Shown in pieces: positions 8,532 to 18,090 of a DNA stretch of 64,000 nucleotides. The notes below the pieces were generated by a model that saw nothing but the letters and a program-made list of their open reading frames with translations, was not told the DNA's origin and searched no databases. Location: NCBI RefSeq assembly GCF_015704865.1, contig NZ_JADQTO010000001.1, positions 434,001 through 498,000 on the forward strand, in the 5' to 3' direction. How positions within the stretch are numbered: the first letter of the stretch is position 1; the number at the start of each line of letters is the position of its first letter. Origin of the DNA: Actinoplanes aureus (GTDB lineage Bacteria > Actinomycetota > Actinomycetes > Mycobacteriales > Micromonosporaceae). The position numbers and the translations under genes are program-made.

Positions 8532-8606
8532 CCCCACACTCCCGCGCCACCTCGAATGACGGCCACTGTAGCCATGACTCAGAAGCCCTGATCTGCCGCT
8601 GATCGT

Positions 8607-8795
8607 GCGGGTCGCGGCGCTGTCCCTCGCCGTAGACCGCGTCGAAGGCTCGGTCAGGGCCTGCCGGTCGGCGAACATGGTGTTGAGCAGGTGCACCCAG
8701 GGCCGCGGGTCGTTCGGCATGGCCAGTTCCATCACCCGCTGGCCGACCTGTGCAGCGGCTGCGGACAGCTCGCGAAAGTTGGCGAACTGCTCGCG
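8607..8795 (-). pseudogene. Gene remnant, unknown family
   Basis: On the minus strand the stretch reads QFANFRELSAAAAQVGQRVMELAM and then PRPWVHLLNTMFADRQALTEP, which looks like genuine protein sequence. It has no start or stop of its own and is flanked by sequence of non-coding composition. I take it as an internal fragment of a lost gene. The neighbouring plus-strand fragment (8826-9059) supports local decay or rearrangement. Confidence 0.3.
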
Positions 8796-8825
8796 GGAGG
8801 GTCCGCGACGCGGGCGCGCCGCCGC

Positions 8826-9059
8826 GGGATCGGCGTCGGCGAGGCCTACACCGAGCTCGAGCGGGACGCCTGGATCATGCTCGCCGCGCAGGTTCCGCTC
8901 AGCATCGACTCCGTGGTCGCTGAGAAGAACCGCCAGCTGGACGAGGACCCGGACATGACGCGGCTCTATCGCCTTGTCGGCTCCGCGCCGGCTTGGCCGC
9001 CGAACGATCCGCGAGTCGTCGAACTCGCCGACGTCGTCGAGCATCTCCGCATCCAGTAA
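8826..9059 (+). pseudogene. C-terminal gene remnant, unknown family
   Basis: The frame reads GIGVGEAYTELERDAWIML, AEKNRQLDEDPDMTRLYRLVG and NDPRVVELADVVEHLRIQ before a stop at 9057-9059. This is plausible protein sequence of about 77 residues, but upstream the frame dissolves into arginine-rich translation and no start codon or ribosome-binding site is present. It looks like the 3' end of a gene whose front was lost. No family is recognised. Confidence 0.35.
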
Positions 9060-9105
9060 GTCCAGTCGCGCAGAGTCGATCGCACGGCTTCACTACAGTG
9101 TGGTC

Positions 9106-9597
9106 ATGATCGACGAGGGTTCGCGCTGGTTTGGGCTCTTCGTGACGGCCTTCGTCGTACTGATTCCGACCGCTATGGGCGTCGGCATGATTACCGCTGC
9201 CGTTCGCCGCTGGCGGCAAGCCCGCTACCTGGCCGAGGCCGGCCGGCGGACCAAGGCAGTCGTGGTGGAGAACCAGCAGCGGTCTGGATCCGAGGGCCGG
9301 ATCACGTTCATCCCGGTCGTCCGGTTCGTCACCGCCGCCGGACAGGAGATCCGCACCCCGGTCGAGGACCTGGGCGGCTACGACTCCCACTTGACCGGCG
9401 CCGAGTACGAGATCGTCTATGACCCCGACCGTCCGCAGACCGCGATGGCCCCCACCAGCGGCACCGGCGGCGTTGTCGGCGCGGTGATCTTCGCCTTGGT
9501 CTGCTTCGGCCTCGCCGCCGCAGCGCTCTTCCTGTCCGGCTCGTTCCTGCTCGACACCAACCCGTTCACCCCCGGCTTCTCCTCAGACTGGCCCTGA
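9106..9597 (+). CDS. DUF3592-like membrane protein
   Basis: The 163-residue protein has a hydrophobic helix at about residues 9-30, a soluble middle with the pattern GRRTKAVVVENQ and ITFIPVVRFVTAAGQEI, then EYEIVYDPDRPQTA, and a second helix near the C-terminus (GAVIFALVCFGLAAAALFL). This arrangement (helix, strand-rich domain asking for 'VxFxTxxGqxv' and 'vxYdPxxP', helix) matches DUF3592. Function is unknown; family members sit in the cytoplasmic membrane. The ATG at 9106 is used because the first helix begins just after it. Confidence 0.7.
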   Translation: MIDEGSRWFGLFVTAFVVLIPTAMGVGMITAAVRRWRQARYLAEAGRRTKAVVVENQQRSGSEGRITFIPVVRFVTAAGQEIRTPVEDLGGYDSHLTGAEYEIVYDPDRPQTAMAPTSGTGGVVGAVIFALVCFGLAAAALFLSGSFLLDTNPFTPGFSSDWP

Positions 9598-9750
9598 TGT
9601 CCCTTGCCACTGAGGTGTGTGTCTGTCGTGTCAGCGAACCTTGTCCCAGGTGTCCGCTGGTCCGAGAGCGAAGTGGGTTCGTGCGGTCTTGCGTAAGAGC
9701 AGGACCACAGGCGCCGGCATGATCTTGTAGCCAGGTGTCAGCAGGTGGCG

Positions 9751-12726
9751 TCACACTGCTGCTGAATCGCCCGTCTGCTCCCCGCCCACCAGCGGAATGC
9801 CGAGTTCAGCGTAGATCGCTAGAGCTTGTTGCCAGTGCACTCGTGCGTCGGGGTGCCCGAGCGCTGTCATGCACCGGCTGATCCCGTTGTGAGCGTGCGC
9901 CCTCGCCACGCGGTATTCAACATTTGTCGTGATCTCAAGCGTTCGGCGGTAGTGCGTAAGCGCAACTTCGTAGTCATGGATGTCGTTGTGGATCTCACCC
10001 AGCACATTGTGTGTCTCGGCTAGATCCACCGGGTCGGCGATGTCGTGGAGGATGGCGAGTGCCTCGTTCGCGTGTTTCAGTGCCGCGTGCGGCTGGCCGG
10101 ATCTTCGAGTCGCCTCTGCGAGCCGGTGCAGATAGTCGGCTTCGAAGCGCCGGTCCTCACCCTGTCGGGCAAGGTCCACGCTCTGGCTGAGCAGCCGGAT
10201 CGCGGTGTCGTGTTCACCCAACTGGCTGTGGGCGGTGCCCCGTCGGCTCAGAACGGCGCTCGCCTGTCTCAGGTTCGCGAACCCGTCGAGGGAGAGCGCT
10301 GCCTGATCCGCGGCCTCGATCGCCTCACGATCGCGTCCCAGTCGACTCAGAGCATCCATGAGCACCGTCAAGGCCACCGCTTCACGCCACAGATCGCCCT
10401 GCTCACGATAGACCTCGATACTCCGGGTGGCGTATATGACGGCATCGGTGAACGACCCGATGAGGTTGCTCAGGTCAGCCTTGTGAATCAGCGAGCGGGC
10501 GATGCCGTCGCGATCGCCCGAGTGAGCGGCAATGGCTGTGCCTTGATTGAGGAAGTCGAGTGCAAGCCGGTACTGGCCCAGCACCTTGTGCATCAAGGAG
10601 ACGTCCAATAGGCAGGCGGACTTCACCGCGGACGGGGTCTCGGTCCCGCATGCGGCCAGCGCCATCTTGAACACCTCCAGGCTCGCTGAGTGCTGGCCGT
10701 TTTCGTAGAGGAGCGAGCCCACGTTGCGGGGAAGCTGCCAGCCGTCATCGCCGGTCCGATGATGCGCCGCGAGCCGGGCAGCAGCCAGGAGGTTGGCATG
10801 TTCGGCGTTGACCCACGACCGGACTTCTGAGGTCTTGGAGAGCTGAGGGACAGCGGCTGGCCGGTATCGAGGGTTTGCGCCGAGGCGCGGACGCCTAGGA
10901 TTGTCCAGTTCTGTGGCAATTTGAGTGACGTGAAGGTAATAATCCAGAAGGCGGTCGCGTGCGGCCGACCGTTGCGAAATCGGCTCGTCAGCTTCGACGA
11001 TGGCCCGGGCGAAGTCGCGCACCAGGTCATGCAGACGGTACCGGCCAGGCAGATGCGCGATCAGCAGGTGCATGTCGCACAGCGCGTCGAGCATGTGCTC
11101 CGTCTCGTCTGCGGGCAGGCCGGCCAGCGCCGCCGCGGCGAAGACATCGATGTCCGCGCCCGGATGCAAGCCAAGCAAACGGAACATGCGCTGCTCAGCA
11201 CTGACAAGGTGCTGATATGACAGGGCGAAAGCGGCGGTGATGCCCCGGTCGTCCGACTGCAGCAACTCCGTCCTGCCATGGTCGTCGGTCAGCCGCTCGA
11301 CCAGGTCGGACACCCTCCATTGCGGACGTGCGCGTAACCGGGCGGCAGCGATGCTTATCGCGAGCGGCAGATGGCCGCAAAGCTGGACCGCCTTGATGAC
11401 TGCCACTGGCTCGGCCTCGCAACGGTCCGGCCCGGCGACCGCACGGAACAAGACAACTGCGTCATCCGGCGGCAGAGTGTCCAGCGACAGCACCTCCGCA
11501 CTATTCAGTCCGGCCAATCGGCGCCTGCTCGTGATCATGACGGCACAACTGGCTGAACCCGGCAAGAGCGGCTTGATCTGGACGGAATCCAACGCGTTGT
11601 CGAGGACCACCAAGACGCGCCGTCCGGCGAGCTCCCCCCGCCACATCGCGGCCTTCTCATCCAGGTCCTTCGGGATCCGGGCGTCGGGAACCCCAACGGC
11701 GCGCAGCAGCACGTTGAGGGCCTCGTCGGCCGTCAATGGCTCGCGGCCGGCGGTGTGCCCATGCAGGTCTATGAACAGCTGGCCATCATCGAACCGCCCG
11801 GCGAGACGGTGTGCCACATGCACCGCCATGGCCGTCTTGCCGACGCCGGACATTCCGTCGATAGCCTGGATCACTGTCACGCCGCCGCTGTCCGCGACAG
11901 ACATGAGCTGGTCCAGTTCGGCCAATCGGCCGGTGAAATGCCCAACGTCTCGTGGCAGATAGTTGCGCGTTAGCCAAGCCTCAGGCCGAGGATTCAGCGC
12001 CGGGTCAGCGGCCAGGATCCGGTGATACTGGCTTTGCAGTTCAGGACCTGGGTCCACCCCCAGGTCCTCGGCTATCGTGTGGCGGATCCGCTGGTAGCAA
12101 ACCAGCGACTCCGCGGTCCGCCCGGTACGGTACAGCGCCAGCATCAGCAGGCCGGCCAGCGGTTCACACAGCGGATACCGATCGAGTTCGGCGCTCAGCT
12201 CATCGGCGACGGCACCATGCGATCCAAGCTCGAGAGAGATCTCGGCCCACGCTATGACTGCCGACAACCGCCTTTCCTCGAGCTGTCCCGAGGCAGTCGA
12301 TACGGTTCTGCCGCCGACGTCCGCAAGAGCGGGACCACGCCAGATCGCCAGTCCTGCCCGCAGTCTCTCGGCTGCGTGCACCAGATCCCGACGGGTCCGG
12401 GCCGCATGCGCCTCGGCCAGGCAATGTTCAAAACGCCCGGCATCCACGTGCTCAGCCGGGACTTGTAACACGTACCCGGGACCTACCGCCGCCAGCGTCG
12501 CACCCATAGGCGTACGCCGCAGCGCGGACACCGCATTCTGGACCTGCTTGCGGGCCGTGACCGGAGGCTCGCCATCCCATACGGCGTCCACCAATTGACC
12601 CAGCGAAACCACCCGGCCGGCATTGAGTGCCAGAGTCGCGACAACACGCCGCTGCTTCGCCCCGCCGATCGCAACCTGCCTGCCGTTATGCCGGACTTCG
12701 AGCGGCCCCAGGATCCCGAACTCCAT
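9751..12726 (-). CDS. AfsR-like transcriptional regulator: SARP domain, NB-ARC ATPase and TPR region
   Basis: The 991-residue protein begins with an OmpR-like winged helix (about 1-95, FGILGPLEV ... GAKQRRVVATLALN) and a bacterial activation domain (about 95-245, WRGPALADV and YQRIRHTIAEDLGVDPGPEL). These two define SARP activators. An NB-ARC ATPase follows with Walker A GMSGVGKT (291-298) and Walker B RVLVVLDNA (around 370-378), then a long helical C-terminal half with TPR-like repeats. Large SARP proteins of this build integrate ATP/ADP and phosphorylation signals to activate secondary metabolism. It could act on the NRPS/PKS cluster 7 kb away, whose promoter region has paired direct repeats; that link is inference. 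The gene lies just outside the left tRNA repeat. Confidence 0.93.
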   Translation of the reverse strand: MEFGILGPLEVRHNGRQVAIGGAKQRRVVATLALNAGRVVSLGQLVDAVWDGEPPVTARKQVQNAVSALRRTPMGATLAAVGPGYVLQVPAEHVDAGRFEHCLAEAHAARTRRDLVHAAERLRAGLAIWRGPALADVGGRTVSTASGQLEERRLSAVIAWAEISLELGSHGAVADELSAELDRYPLCEPLAGLLMLALYRTGRTAESLVCYQRIRHTIAEDLGVDPGPELQSQYHRILAADPALNPRPEAWLTRNYLPRDVGHFTGRLAELDQLMSVADSGGVTVIQAIDGMSGVGKTAMAVHVAHRLAGRFDDGQLFIDLHGHTAGREPLTADEALNVLLRAVGVPDARIPKDLDEKAAMWRGELAGRRVLVVLDNALDSVQIKPLLPGSASCAVMITSRRRLAGLNSAEVLSLDTLPPDDAVVLFRAVAGPDRCEAEPVAVIKAVQLCGHLPLAISIAAARLRARPQWRVSDLVERLTDDHGRTELLQSDDRGITAAFALSYQHLVSAEQRMFRLLGLHPGADIDVFAAAALAGLPADETEHMLDALCDMHLLIAHLPGRYRLHDLVRDFARAIVEADEPISQRSAARDRLLDYYLHVTQIATELDNPRRPRLGANPRYRPAAVPQLSKTSEVRSWVNAEHANLLAAARLAAHHRTGDDGWQLPRNVGSLLYENGQHSASLEVFKMALAACGTETPSAVKSACLLDVSLMHKVLGQYRLALDFLNQGTAIAAHSGDRDGIARSLIHKADLSNLIGSFTDAVIYATRSIEVYREQGDLWREAVALTVLMDALSRLGRDREAIEAADQAALSLDGFANLRQASAVLSRRGTAHSQLGEHDTAIRLLSQSVDLARQGEDRRFEADYLHRLAEATRRSGQPHAALKHANEALAILHDIADPVDLAETHNVLGEIHNDIHDYEVALTHYRRTLEITTNVEYRVARAHAHNGISRCMTALGHPDARVHWQQALAIYAELGIPLVGGEQTGDSAAV

Positions 12727-13107
12727 GCCGCGCCCTCACCCTCATCAATCTCCCGCGCAGTGTACGAGGAACGGCCCGGGCCAGAGAGGACCGACCGAGG
12801 ACGAAACGATGACGGCGTTGGTCACGATGGCACGTACGGGCGAAGTCGACGCCCGCCATGACCTGCGACGCGCACCGGAGCCGGAGTCATCGGGGGCTCA
12901 TTTCGTCGGCGGGATCCGGCGAACTGGGTTAGGCATCCGGAGCACGAGGCAGGAAGCTGTGCGGAGCGCTGTCGACGGCAAATCGGCGTCGGTGCTCAAG
13001 TCTCGCGTCAACCGCCAGAACCCCCGTGGTCTGCATACCGCAAACCACGGGGCCCGAACGGCGAGCGGCTGACCGGCTTCGGCCAGCCGCGCTCAACCTG
13101 CCGGGTG
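12727..13107. other. Interval without a confident gene
   Basis: This stretch upstream of the AfsR-like gene holds only a weak rightward frame (ATG 12809 to stop 13072) whose arginine- and serine-rich translation matches nothing I recognise. It probably contains the regulator's promoter, a hairpin at 13022-13052 and the flank of the left tRNA-derived repeat. Confidence 0.4.
13022..13052. terminator. Strong hairpin in the interval left of the tRNA repeat
   Basis: CCCCGTGGT (13022-13030) pairs perfectly with ACCACGGGG (13044-13052) around a 13-base loop. It is a likely intrinsic terminator or boundary structure between the tRNA-derived repeat and the AfsR-like gene. No strong gene ends here, so what it terminates is unclear. 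Confidence 0.5.
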
Positions 13108-13205
13108 AGGCCCACCGCAATGGACCATCGCGGCAGGCCTTTTCGCAGCTCAACGTACTCGTGGGCGATACTGGTATCGAGCCAGTGACCTCTCCGGTGT
13201 GAACG
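13108..13205 (-). repeat. Left copy of a 98 bp direct repeat: 3' part of tRNA-Val plus its terminator (candidate attR)
   Basis: These 98 bases match 20944-21041 at 94 positions and in the same orientation. The copy starts in the anticodon loop, runs through the T-arm, the acceptor 3' strand and the downstream terminator hairpin, and lacks the 5' half of the tRNA. Two of its four differences fall in the T-loop region and one weakens the terminator stem, as expected for a non-functional copy. A repeat of a tRNA 3' end facing an intact tRNA several kilobases away is the classical product of tyrosine-recombinase integration. No integrase was found nearby. Confidence 0.8.
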
Positions 13206-13500
13206 TTGTCCACCCGAGCCGCTGACCGGCCGAAACAGGAATCGGCCCTGGTGAGAAGCAATTGCCCGGCGCCGCTGGACCGTTGAGGCCGCCAGCCGGT
13301 CAGCCCGGCGGGTCCGTTCACTATCTCGCTGCTCCCATGCCAGCGAGGTATTCGCCCCGGAGGTCGGGCGCTCAGAGCAGAGCGCAGGGATCCGTAAGAG
13401 CAGGGCTCGCGGGCATCACGGAGGCGACGGCTCTAATCCTGGCTTCAGGTTGACCGGGGAGAATGAGCGGCAAAAGCACCGACTGGAAGGGGGCGCCAGC

Positions 13501-14193
13501 GTGCGGATCCTGATCGCGGATGATGACGCGGCCATCCGTGAGTCGCTGGAGCGGGTGCTCCAGGTCGAGGGTTACGACACCAGCACCGTCGCCAACGGTC
13601 TCGCCGTGCTCGACCGGGTCGATGGGGCGGGCGGTGACACGCTGGATCTGCTGATCCTCGACGTGATGATGCCCCGCCTCGGCGGGTTGGAGACCTGCCG
13701 GCGGTTGCGGGCCGCGGGTCGGGATCTGCCGGTGCTGATGCTGACCGCCCGTGATCAGGTCTCCGACCGGGTCACGGGGCTGGACGCGGGCGCCGACGAC
13801 TACCTGCCCAAGCCGTTCGCCACCGAGGAATTGCTGGCCCGGGTGCGGGCCCTGCTGCGCCGGCGCACGACGGTCGACGGGGAGTCGCAGATCCTGTCGT
13901 TCGCCGACGTCCGGCTCGATCCCGACAGGTTCGAGGCCTGGCGGGGCCGGCGGCCGCTGCGCCTGACCCGGACCGAGTTCTCCCTCCTGCAGGTTCTCCT
14001 GCGCAACGCGACCCGGGTCTTGACCCGCGACGCGCTGTTCGAGGCGATATGGGGCTTCGACATGAGCACCACCGCCAACAACCTTCAGGTATACGTGAGC
14101 TACCTGCGCCGCAAGATGGAGGCCGAGGGTGAGCCGCGATTGATCTACACGCTGCGCGGCCTGGGATACACGTTGCGGCAGACTCCTCCGTGA
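13501..14193 (+). CDS. OmpR-family response regulator of a two-component system (MprA-like)
   Basis: The 230-residue protein has a receiver domain with acidic pair ADDD (residues 6-9), phosphoacceptor D54 in [14 protein letters not shown]82 and K104 in PKPF. A winged-helix DNA-binding domain follows, containing [14 protein letters not shown] and the recognition region [16 protein letters not shown] chose GTG 13501 because a strong GGAAGGGGG lies nine bases upstream; the frame is open back to 13450. It overlaps the kinase gene by four bases (GTGA), so the two are co-translated. The MMPL exporter converging at 15704 and the repeated promoter sequence upstream of it (17898) make that gene a plausible target. 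Confidence 0.93.
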   Translation: MRILIADDDAAIRESLERVLQVEGYDTSTVANGLAVLDRVDGAGGDTLDLLILDVMMPRLGGLETCRRLRAAGRDLPVLMLTARDQVSDRVTGLDAGADDYLPKPFATEELLARVRALLRRRTTVDGESQILSFADVRLDPDRFEAWRGRRPLRLTRTEFSLLQVLLRNATRVLTRDALFEAIWGFDMSTTANNLQVYVSYLRRKMEAEGEPRLIYTLRGLGYTLRQTPP

Positions 14194-15629
14194 GCAGGCA
14201 CCCCCGCCGGCTGACCCGATGGTGGCGCCGGCGGTCCCTGCGGACCAGGTTGACGGTGATCGCGGCGACGGCCATCGCGGTCAGCGTGTTCGTGGCATTC
14301 CAGGTGGCCAGCGAGCTACTGGACTGGGAGCTGCAGAACACCGCCGAGAATCAGCTACGCGCCGACTCCCGCGTTCTGGCGACGAGCGCGGAGCGCGCCG
14401 GTCTGGCGCAAGTTCAGCTACCGCCGTATCCGGGATCCGGTCGGCTGGTGCGGGTCATCCTGCCCGACGGCTCGACCCGGACGCCCGTCGGCCAACCCGA
14501 ACTGCCCCAGGTCAGCGAGCACGCCGGGCGCGTGGCGCAGGGCGCGTCAGCCGACCTGATGGAGTCGAAGGACGGCGACGACGACGGCTACCGCATCTAC
14601 ACGCTGCGGGTGGGCGACGGCGCGGTGCAGGTGGCCCACGTCGCCGACGACAGCCCGATCAACCGGTTCGGGTTGGGCATGCTGCTGATCGGGCTTCTCT
14701 GTGTGGTCGGCGGTGCCGTTGTCGGGCGGACCGTGGCGCGGACCGGACTGGCACCGATGGACCGGCTGACCGCCGCCGCGGTACGTGTCGCGAACACCCA
14801 GGATCTCGACGCCGACATCCCGGATGAGGGCGGTGGGGAGATCCGGCGGCTGATCCAGGCGATCAACGACATGCTCGCCGCGCTCCGGGACTCCCGGCGG
14901 GCCCAGCGGCTGCTCGCCGAGGACGCCGCCCACGAACTCAAGACCCCGCTCACCAGCCTGCGCCTCAACATCGAGTTACTGGTCCGGCTCGACCGGCGCG
15001 GCACCCTCGACACTGCCCTCTCGGCGGAAAGCCGTACCCGGCTGCTCAACGATCTCGGCGCCCAGGTGGCCGAGTTGAGCGCCCTTGCCGCCGAGCTGAC
15101 CGACCTGGCGCGCGGTGACGTCAGCGACGAGAGCACCGAACTGCTCGACCTCACCGACGTGGTGGTGGCCGCCGCGACCCAGGTGCGTTCCCGCGTACCC
15201 GACCTCGAGGTCGCGCTCGACGTGACCTCCGTGTGGGTGAGCGGGCGTCCCGCTGCGCTCCAGCGAGCGGTCCTCAACCTCATCGACAACGCCGGCAAGT
15301 GGTCCCCCGCGGACCAGCCGGTCCAGGTCCGTCTCCGTGCCGAGGGCGCGTCGGCGGTGCTCGAGGTCGACGATGCCGGACCGGGCATCGACGCCGCCGA
15401 CGTACCGCGGGTGTTCGACCGGTTCTACCGTGCCGACAGCGCCCGGGCGTTGCCGGGATCCGGCCTGGGGCTGTCGATCGTGCAGCGGGTCGTCCACGCC
15501 CACGGCGGCCGGGCCGCCGTCGCCCGTTCCGCACGCGGTGGCGCGCTGCTTCGGGTCGACCTTCCGGCCGCGCTCCTGCCCGCCCCGATCGCGCGGCTCA
15601 CCGCCGGGGAGGACACCGCGGTGCGCTGA
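14190..15629 (+). CDS. Membrane sensor histidine kinase (MprB-like), partner of the preceding regulator
   Basis: The 479-residue kinase has one membrane helix at about 20-40, an extracytoplasmic sensor region of about 115 residues, and a second helix at about 160-180. A HAMP linker is followed by the phosphorylated histidine in [14 protein letters not shown] (H248). The ATPase part carries [15 protein letters not shown] and [18 protein letters not shown]. It autophosphorylates on H248 and passes phosphate to D54 of the overlapping regulator. The stimulus is unknown; MprB-like kinases respond to envelope stress. Start is GTG 14190, within the stop of the regulator gene. A strong hairpin follows the stop. 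Confidence 0.93.
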   Translation: MSRHPRRLTRWWRRRSLRTRLTVIAATAIAVSVFVAFQVASELLDWELQNTAENQLRADSRVLATSAERAGLAQVQLPPYPGSGRLVRVILPDGSTRTPVGQPELPQVSEHAGRVAQGASADLMESKDGDDDGYRIYTLRVGDGAVQVAHVADDSPINRFGLGMLLIGLLCVVGGAVVGRTVARTGLAPMDRLTAAAVRVANTQDLDADIPDEGGGEIRRLIQAINDMLAALRDSRRAQRLLAEDAAHELKTPLTSLRLNIELLVRLDRRGTLDTALSAESRTRLLNDLGAQVAELSALAAELTDLARGDVSDESTELLDLTDVVVAAATQVRSRVPDLEVALDVTSVWVSGRPAALQRAVLNLIDNAGKWSPADQPVQVRLRAEGASAVLEVDDAGPGIDAADVPRVFDRFYRADSARALPGSGLGLSIVQRVVHAHGGRAAVARSARGGALLRVDLPAALLPAPIARLTAGEDTAVR

Positions 15630-15638
15630 CCCGCCCCT

Positions 15639-15698
15639 GCGGTACGGAAGAGATCTGGGACGGGTCTGGGTCCCCGTCCCGGATCTCTTCCGTACCGC
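15639..15698. terminator. Strong bidirectional terminator between converging kinase and MMPL genes
   Basis: The 27-base arm starting GCGGTACGGAAGAGATC at 15639 pairs with the arm at 15672-15698 with one mismatch inside the stem and a loop of about seven bases. It lies exactly between the stop codons of the rightward kinase gene (15629) and the leftward exporter gene (15704), so it should stop both transcripts. Confidence 0.85.
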
Positions 15699-15703
15699 CG
15701 CGA

Positions 15704-17851
15704 TCACCGTTGCAGCGCGAGCTCCTCATCGTCGGCGAGCGGCTGTGGCCCGTTCGGCGGCTCCGCCGTCGGCCGGTACAGCCGACTCGGCCACCAGATC
15801 CGCCGACCGATCAGCAGTGTGAGGGCGGGCACCAGGACCGACCGCACCAGCAGGGCGTCGAGCAGCACGCCGAAGGCGACCAGGAATCCGACCTCGATCA
15901 GCATCACCAGCGGAAGTGTGGTGAGGACCGCGAAGGTGGCCGCCAGGACCAGGCCTGCCGAGGTGATGACGCCACCGGTGGCGGAAAGGGCTTTGAGCAT
16001 GCCCTGTCCGGTGCCGAGACGCACGGTCTCCTCCCGGGCCCGGCTGGCCAGGAAGATGTTGTAGTCGACGCCGAGCGCCACCAGGAACAGGAATGCCAGC
16101 AGCGGCACCGAATAGTCGATGCCCTTGAACCCGAGGATCGTGTCGAAGATGAACACGCTGCCGCCGAAGGCCGCGGCGAACGAGACGATCACGGTGGCCA
16201 TCAGGACCAGCGGGGCCACGATCGCGCGCAGCAGCAGCCCGAGGACGATCAGGACGACGGCGAGCACCAGCGGGATCACCAACTTCTCGTCGCGGCTGGT
16301 GGTCACCTCGGTGTCGAGGTTCTCCGCACTCGGCCCGCCGACGATCGCCTCCGCCCCGCTCACCGCGTGCACGGCGGTGCGCACTCGCTTGATCGTGTCG
16401 TACTCTGCGACGGTGTCCGGCGCGTCCGTCGGGAACACCGAGATGTCGGCCCAGCCACCGCTGGTCTGACCCGGGACGGCCACGGCCACACCGGGAGTGC
16501 CCTTGACGACGTCGAGCACCCGCTCCTGGTACGCCGGCCGTGTGAAGACCGTCATCGGCTGGCCGCCGAGCTCCGGGAAGTGCTGGCGGAGAACAGTGAA
16601 GCCGGTGACCGACTCCGGCGCGGACAGGAACTGGTCCTGTTCCCGCAAGGCGCCGGTGTTGCCCGCCAGCCCGATGGCGAGCACGCCGAGGACTCCGAAC
16701 GAGCCGAGCGTCGCCACCCACGGGCGGCGGCTGATGGTGGTGCCGAGCCGTCCCCACAGCCCCGGCTTCTCCTCCACGGCCGTACTGAACCGCGGGATGG
16801 CCGGCCAGAAGATCCGCCTGCCGAGCACAACGAGCACCGCCGGGAACAGCGTCAGCATGGCCACCAGCGCGCACAGGATGCCGGCCGCACCGATCGGGCC
16901 CAACCCGCTGGTGCTGTTCAGGTCCGCGACGAGCAGGCAGAGCAGGCCGGCGACCACGGTGGCCGCGGACGCGACGATGGCCGGCGCCGCGCCGCGTAGC
17001 GCGTGGACCATCGCGACCCGGACGTTCTCGTGGTGGTGCAGTGTCTCCCGATATCGAGCGATGAGCAGCAGCGCGTAGTCCGTGCCGACGCCGAACACCA
17101 GGATCGTCAGCAGTGCCGAGTTCTGGTCGTTGACCACGATGCCGAAGCCCTTGACGAGCAGGTAGACGGTCGCCATCGCGGTCAGTGCGGCCGCGCCGAC
17201 GACCACGAGCGGGATGAACCACAACACCGGGCTGCGGTAGGTGAGGATGAGCAGGACCGTGACGACGACGACGGTGGTGAGGAAGACCTGCAGGTCGATG
17301 CCGTCGAAGACGGCGTCCATGTCGCCGTCGACCGCGGCCGGGCCGGTCACCTCGAGTTCCAGGCCTCCGGGGCGGTCCTTCGCGGCGTCACGCAACGGGC
17401 CGACGATGGCCTCCGGTCCGCCGTAGGCCGTGCTCACGTCCAGGGTGAACATCATCGCCTTGCCGTCGGTGGAGAGTCTCGTCGGTGGGCCGTCGCCGTC
17501 CTCGCCGGCCGCCGCCTTCGGCGGGTACCGCTTGGCAAGGGTGTCGTAGTGGCGCTCGACCGTCGCACGGTCGGCGTCGGTCATGCCGCCGGCGCGGTGA
17601 TACACGAAGACGAACGTGTTGTCCTCGCCGCTGGGGAGACTGTCCTCCAGGACCGCCACCTTGGTGGACTCGGCACCGGCCGGCAGGGTGTCCACGGCTC
17701 TGTCGGTGGTGACCGAGCTCAACTTTCCGCTCAACGGCACCATGCCCGCCGCCAGCGCCACCCACAAGCCGATCACCAACCACGGCACCCAGCGGCCTGC
17801 CAGCCGACCGGGCGGCGCTTCCCTGGACGGCGCTGCGTTGACTGCCATCAA
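15704..17851 (-). CDS. MMPL-family RND transporter
   Basis: The 715-residue membrane protein follows the MMPL layout: an N-terminal helix (about 25-42), a large external loop, five clustered helices including GTDYALLLIARYRE, a second external loop, and a second helix cluster including GVDYNIFLASRAREE. The two 'G(T/V)DY' signatures are the proton-relay segments of the family. MMPL proteins use the proton gradient to move lipids or hydrophobic toxic compounds across the membrane. The ATG at 17851 has AGGAGG six to eleven bases upstream. It converges on the two-component genes and is divergent from the copper-protein gene; a sequence repeated at 20266 lies 47 bp upstream. Confidence 0.93.
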   Translation of the reverse strand: MMAVNAAPSREAPPGRLAGRWVPWLVIGLWVALAAGMVPLSGKLSSVTTDRAVDTLPAGAESTKVAVLEDSLPSGEDNTFVFVYHRAGGMTDADRATVERHYDTLAKRYPPKAAAGEDGDGPPTRLSTDGKAMMFTLDVSTAYGGPEAIVGPLRDAAKDRPGGLELEVTGPAAVDGDMDAVFDGIDLQVFLTTVVVVTVLLILTYRSPVLWFIPLVVVGAAALTAMATVYLLVKGFGIVVNDQNSALLTILVFGVGTDYALLLIARYRETLHHHENVRVAMVHALRGAAPAIVASAATVVAGLLCLLVADLNSTSGLGPIGAAGILCALVAMLTLFPAVLVVLGRRIFWPAIPRFSTAVEEKPGLWGRLGTTISRRPWVATLGSFGVLGVLAIGLAGNTGALREQDQFLSAPESVTGFTVLRQHFPELGGQPMTVFTRPAYQERVLDVVKGTPGVAVAVPGQTSGGWADISVFPTDAPDTVAEYDTIKRVRTAVHAVSGAEAIVGGPSAENLDTEVTTSRDEKLVIPLVLAVVLIVLGLLLRAIVAPLVLMATVIVSFAAAFGGSVFIFDTILGFKGIDYSVPLLAFLFLVALGVDYNIFLASRAREETVRLGTGQGMLKALSATGGVITSAGLVLAATFAVLTTLPLVMLIEVGFLVAFGVLLDALLVRSVLVPALTLLIGRRIWWPSRLYRPTAEPPNGPQPLADDEELALQR

Positions 17852-17897
17852 TAGCCTCCTACATGCGCGTTACGTCGCTCATTCGAGGCCGAATTCG

Positions 17898-17937
17898 TAC
17901 CGAGCGAATCTGAGACGACCGTTAAAGCGGCGCTCAG
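17898..17937 (-). repeat. Repeated sequence in the MMPL upstream region, copy 1
   Basis: The 40 bases at 17898-17937, beginning TACCGAGCGAATCTGAGACG, recur at 20266-20304 with two substitutions and a one-base gap. It sits about 47-86 bp upstream of the MMPL start codon, where a promoter and operator would lie. Read on the minus strand it contains CTGAGCG, TTTAACGG and GTCTCAG, possible half-sites for an OmpR-type regulator. Whether it is a true operator or only a recombination footprint is unresolved. Confidence 0.6.
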
Positions 17938-18090
17938 CCCGGGTCTTCTGCAGTAGGCGCCCCCAGCCGCGTACCACGGCGCGGGTGCCGGACGGCGCTC
18001 CGGAGGGTAGTACCGCGGTGCCGCCCCGCTCACGAGAATGACGACCGCAGTACGACGAAACAGGACGGAATCGGACCTAGTTTTCGAGCT

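Noticed and set aside
12809..13072. Small rightward frame ahead of the tRNA repeat
   Set aside because: No ribosome-binding site or natural protein composition, and a hairpin lies within it. It is reported only as part of the gene-free interval.
13108..13205. Possibility of a second functional tRNA-Val gene
   Set aside because: The 5' half (acceptor strand, D-arm, anticodon 5' strand) is missing and the T-loop carries substitutions.
15233..16999. 588-residue rightward open frame across the kinase end and the MMPL gene
   Set aside because: It crosses a strong terminator and lies antisense to a clear MMPL transporter; the composition is that of a high-GC shadow.
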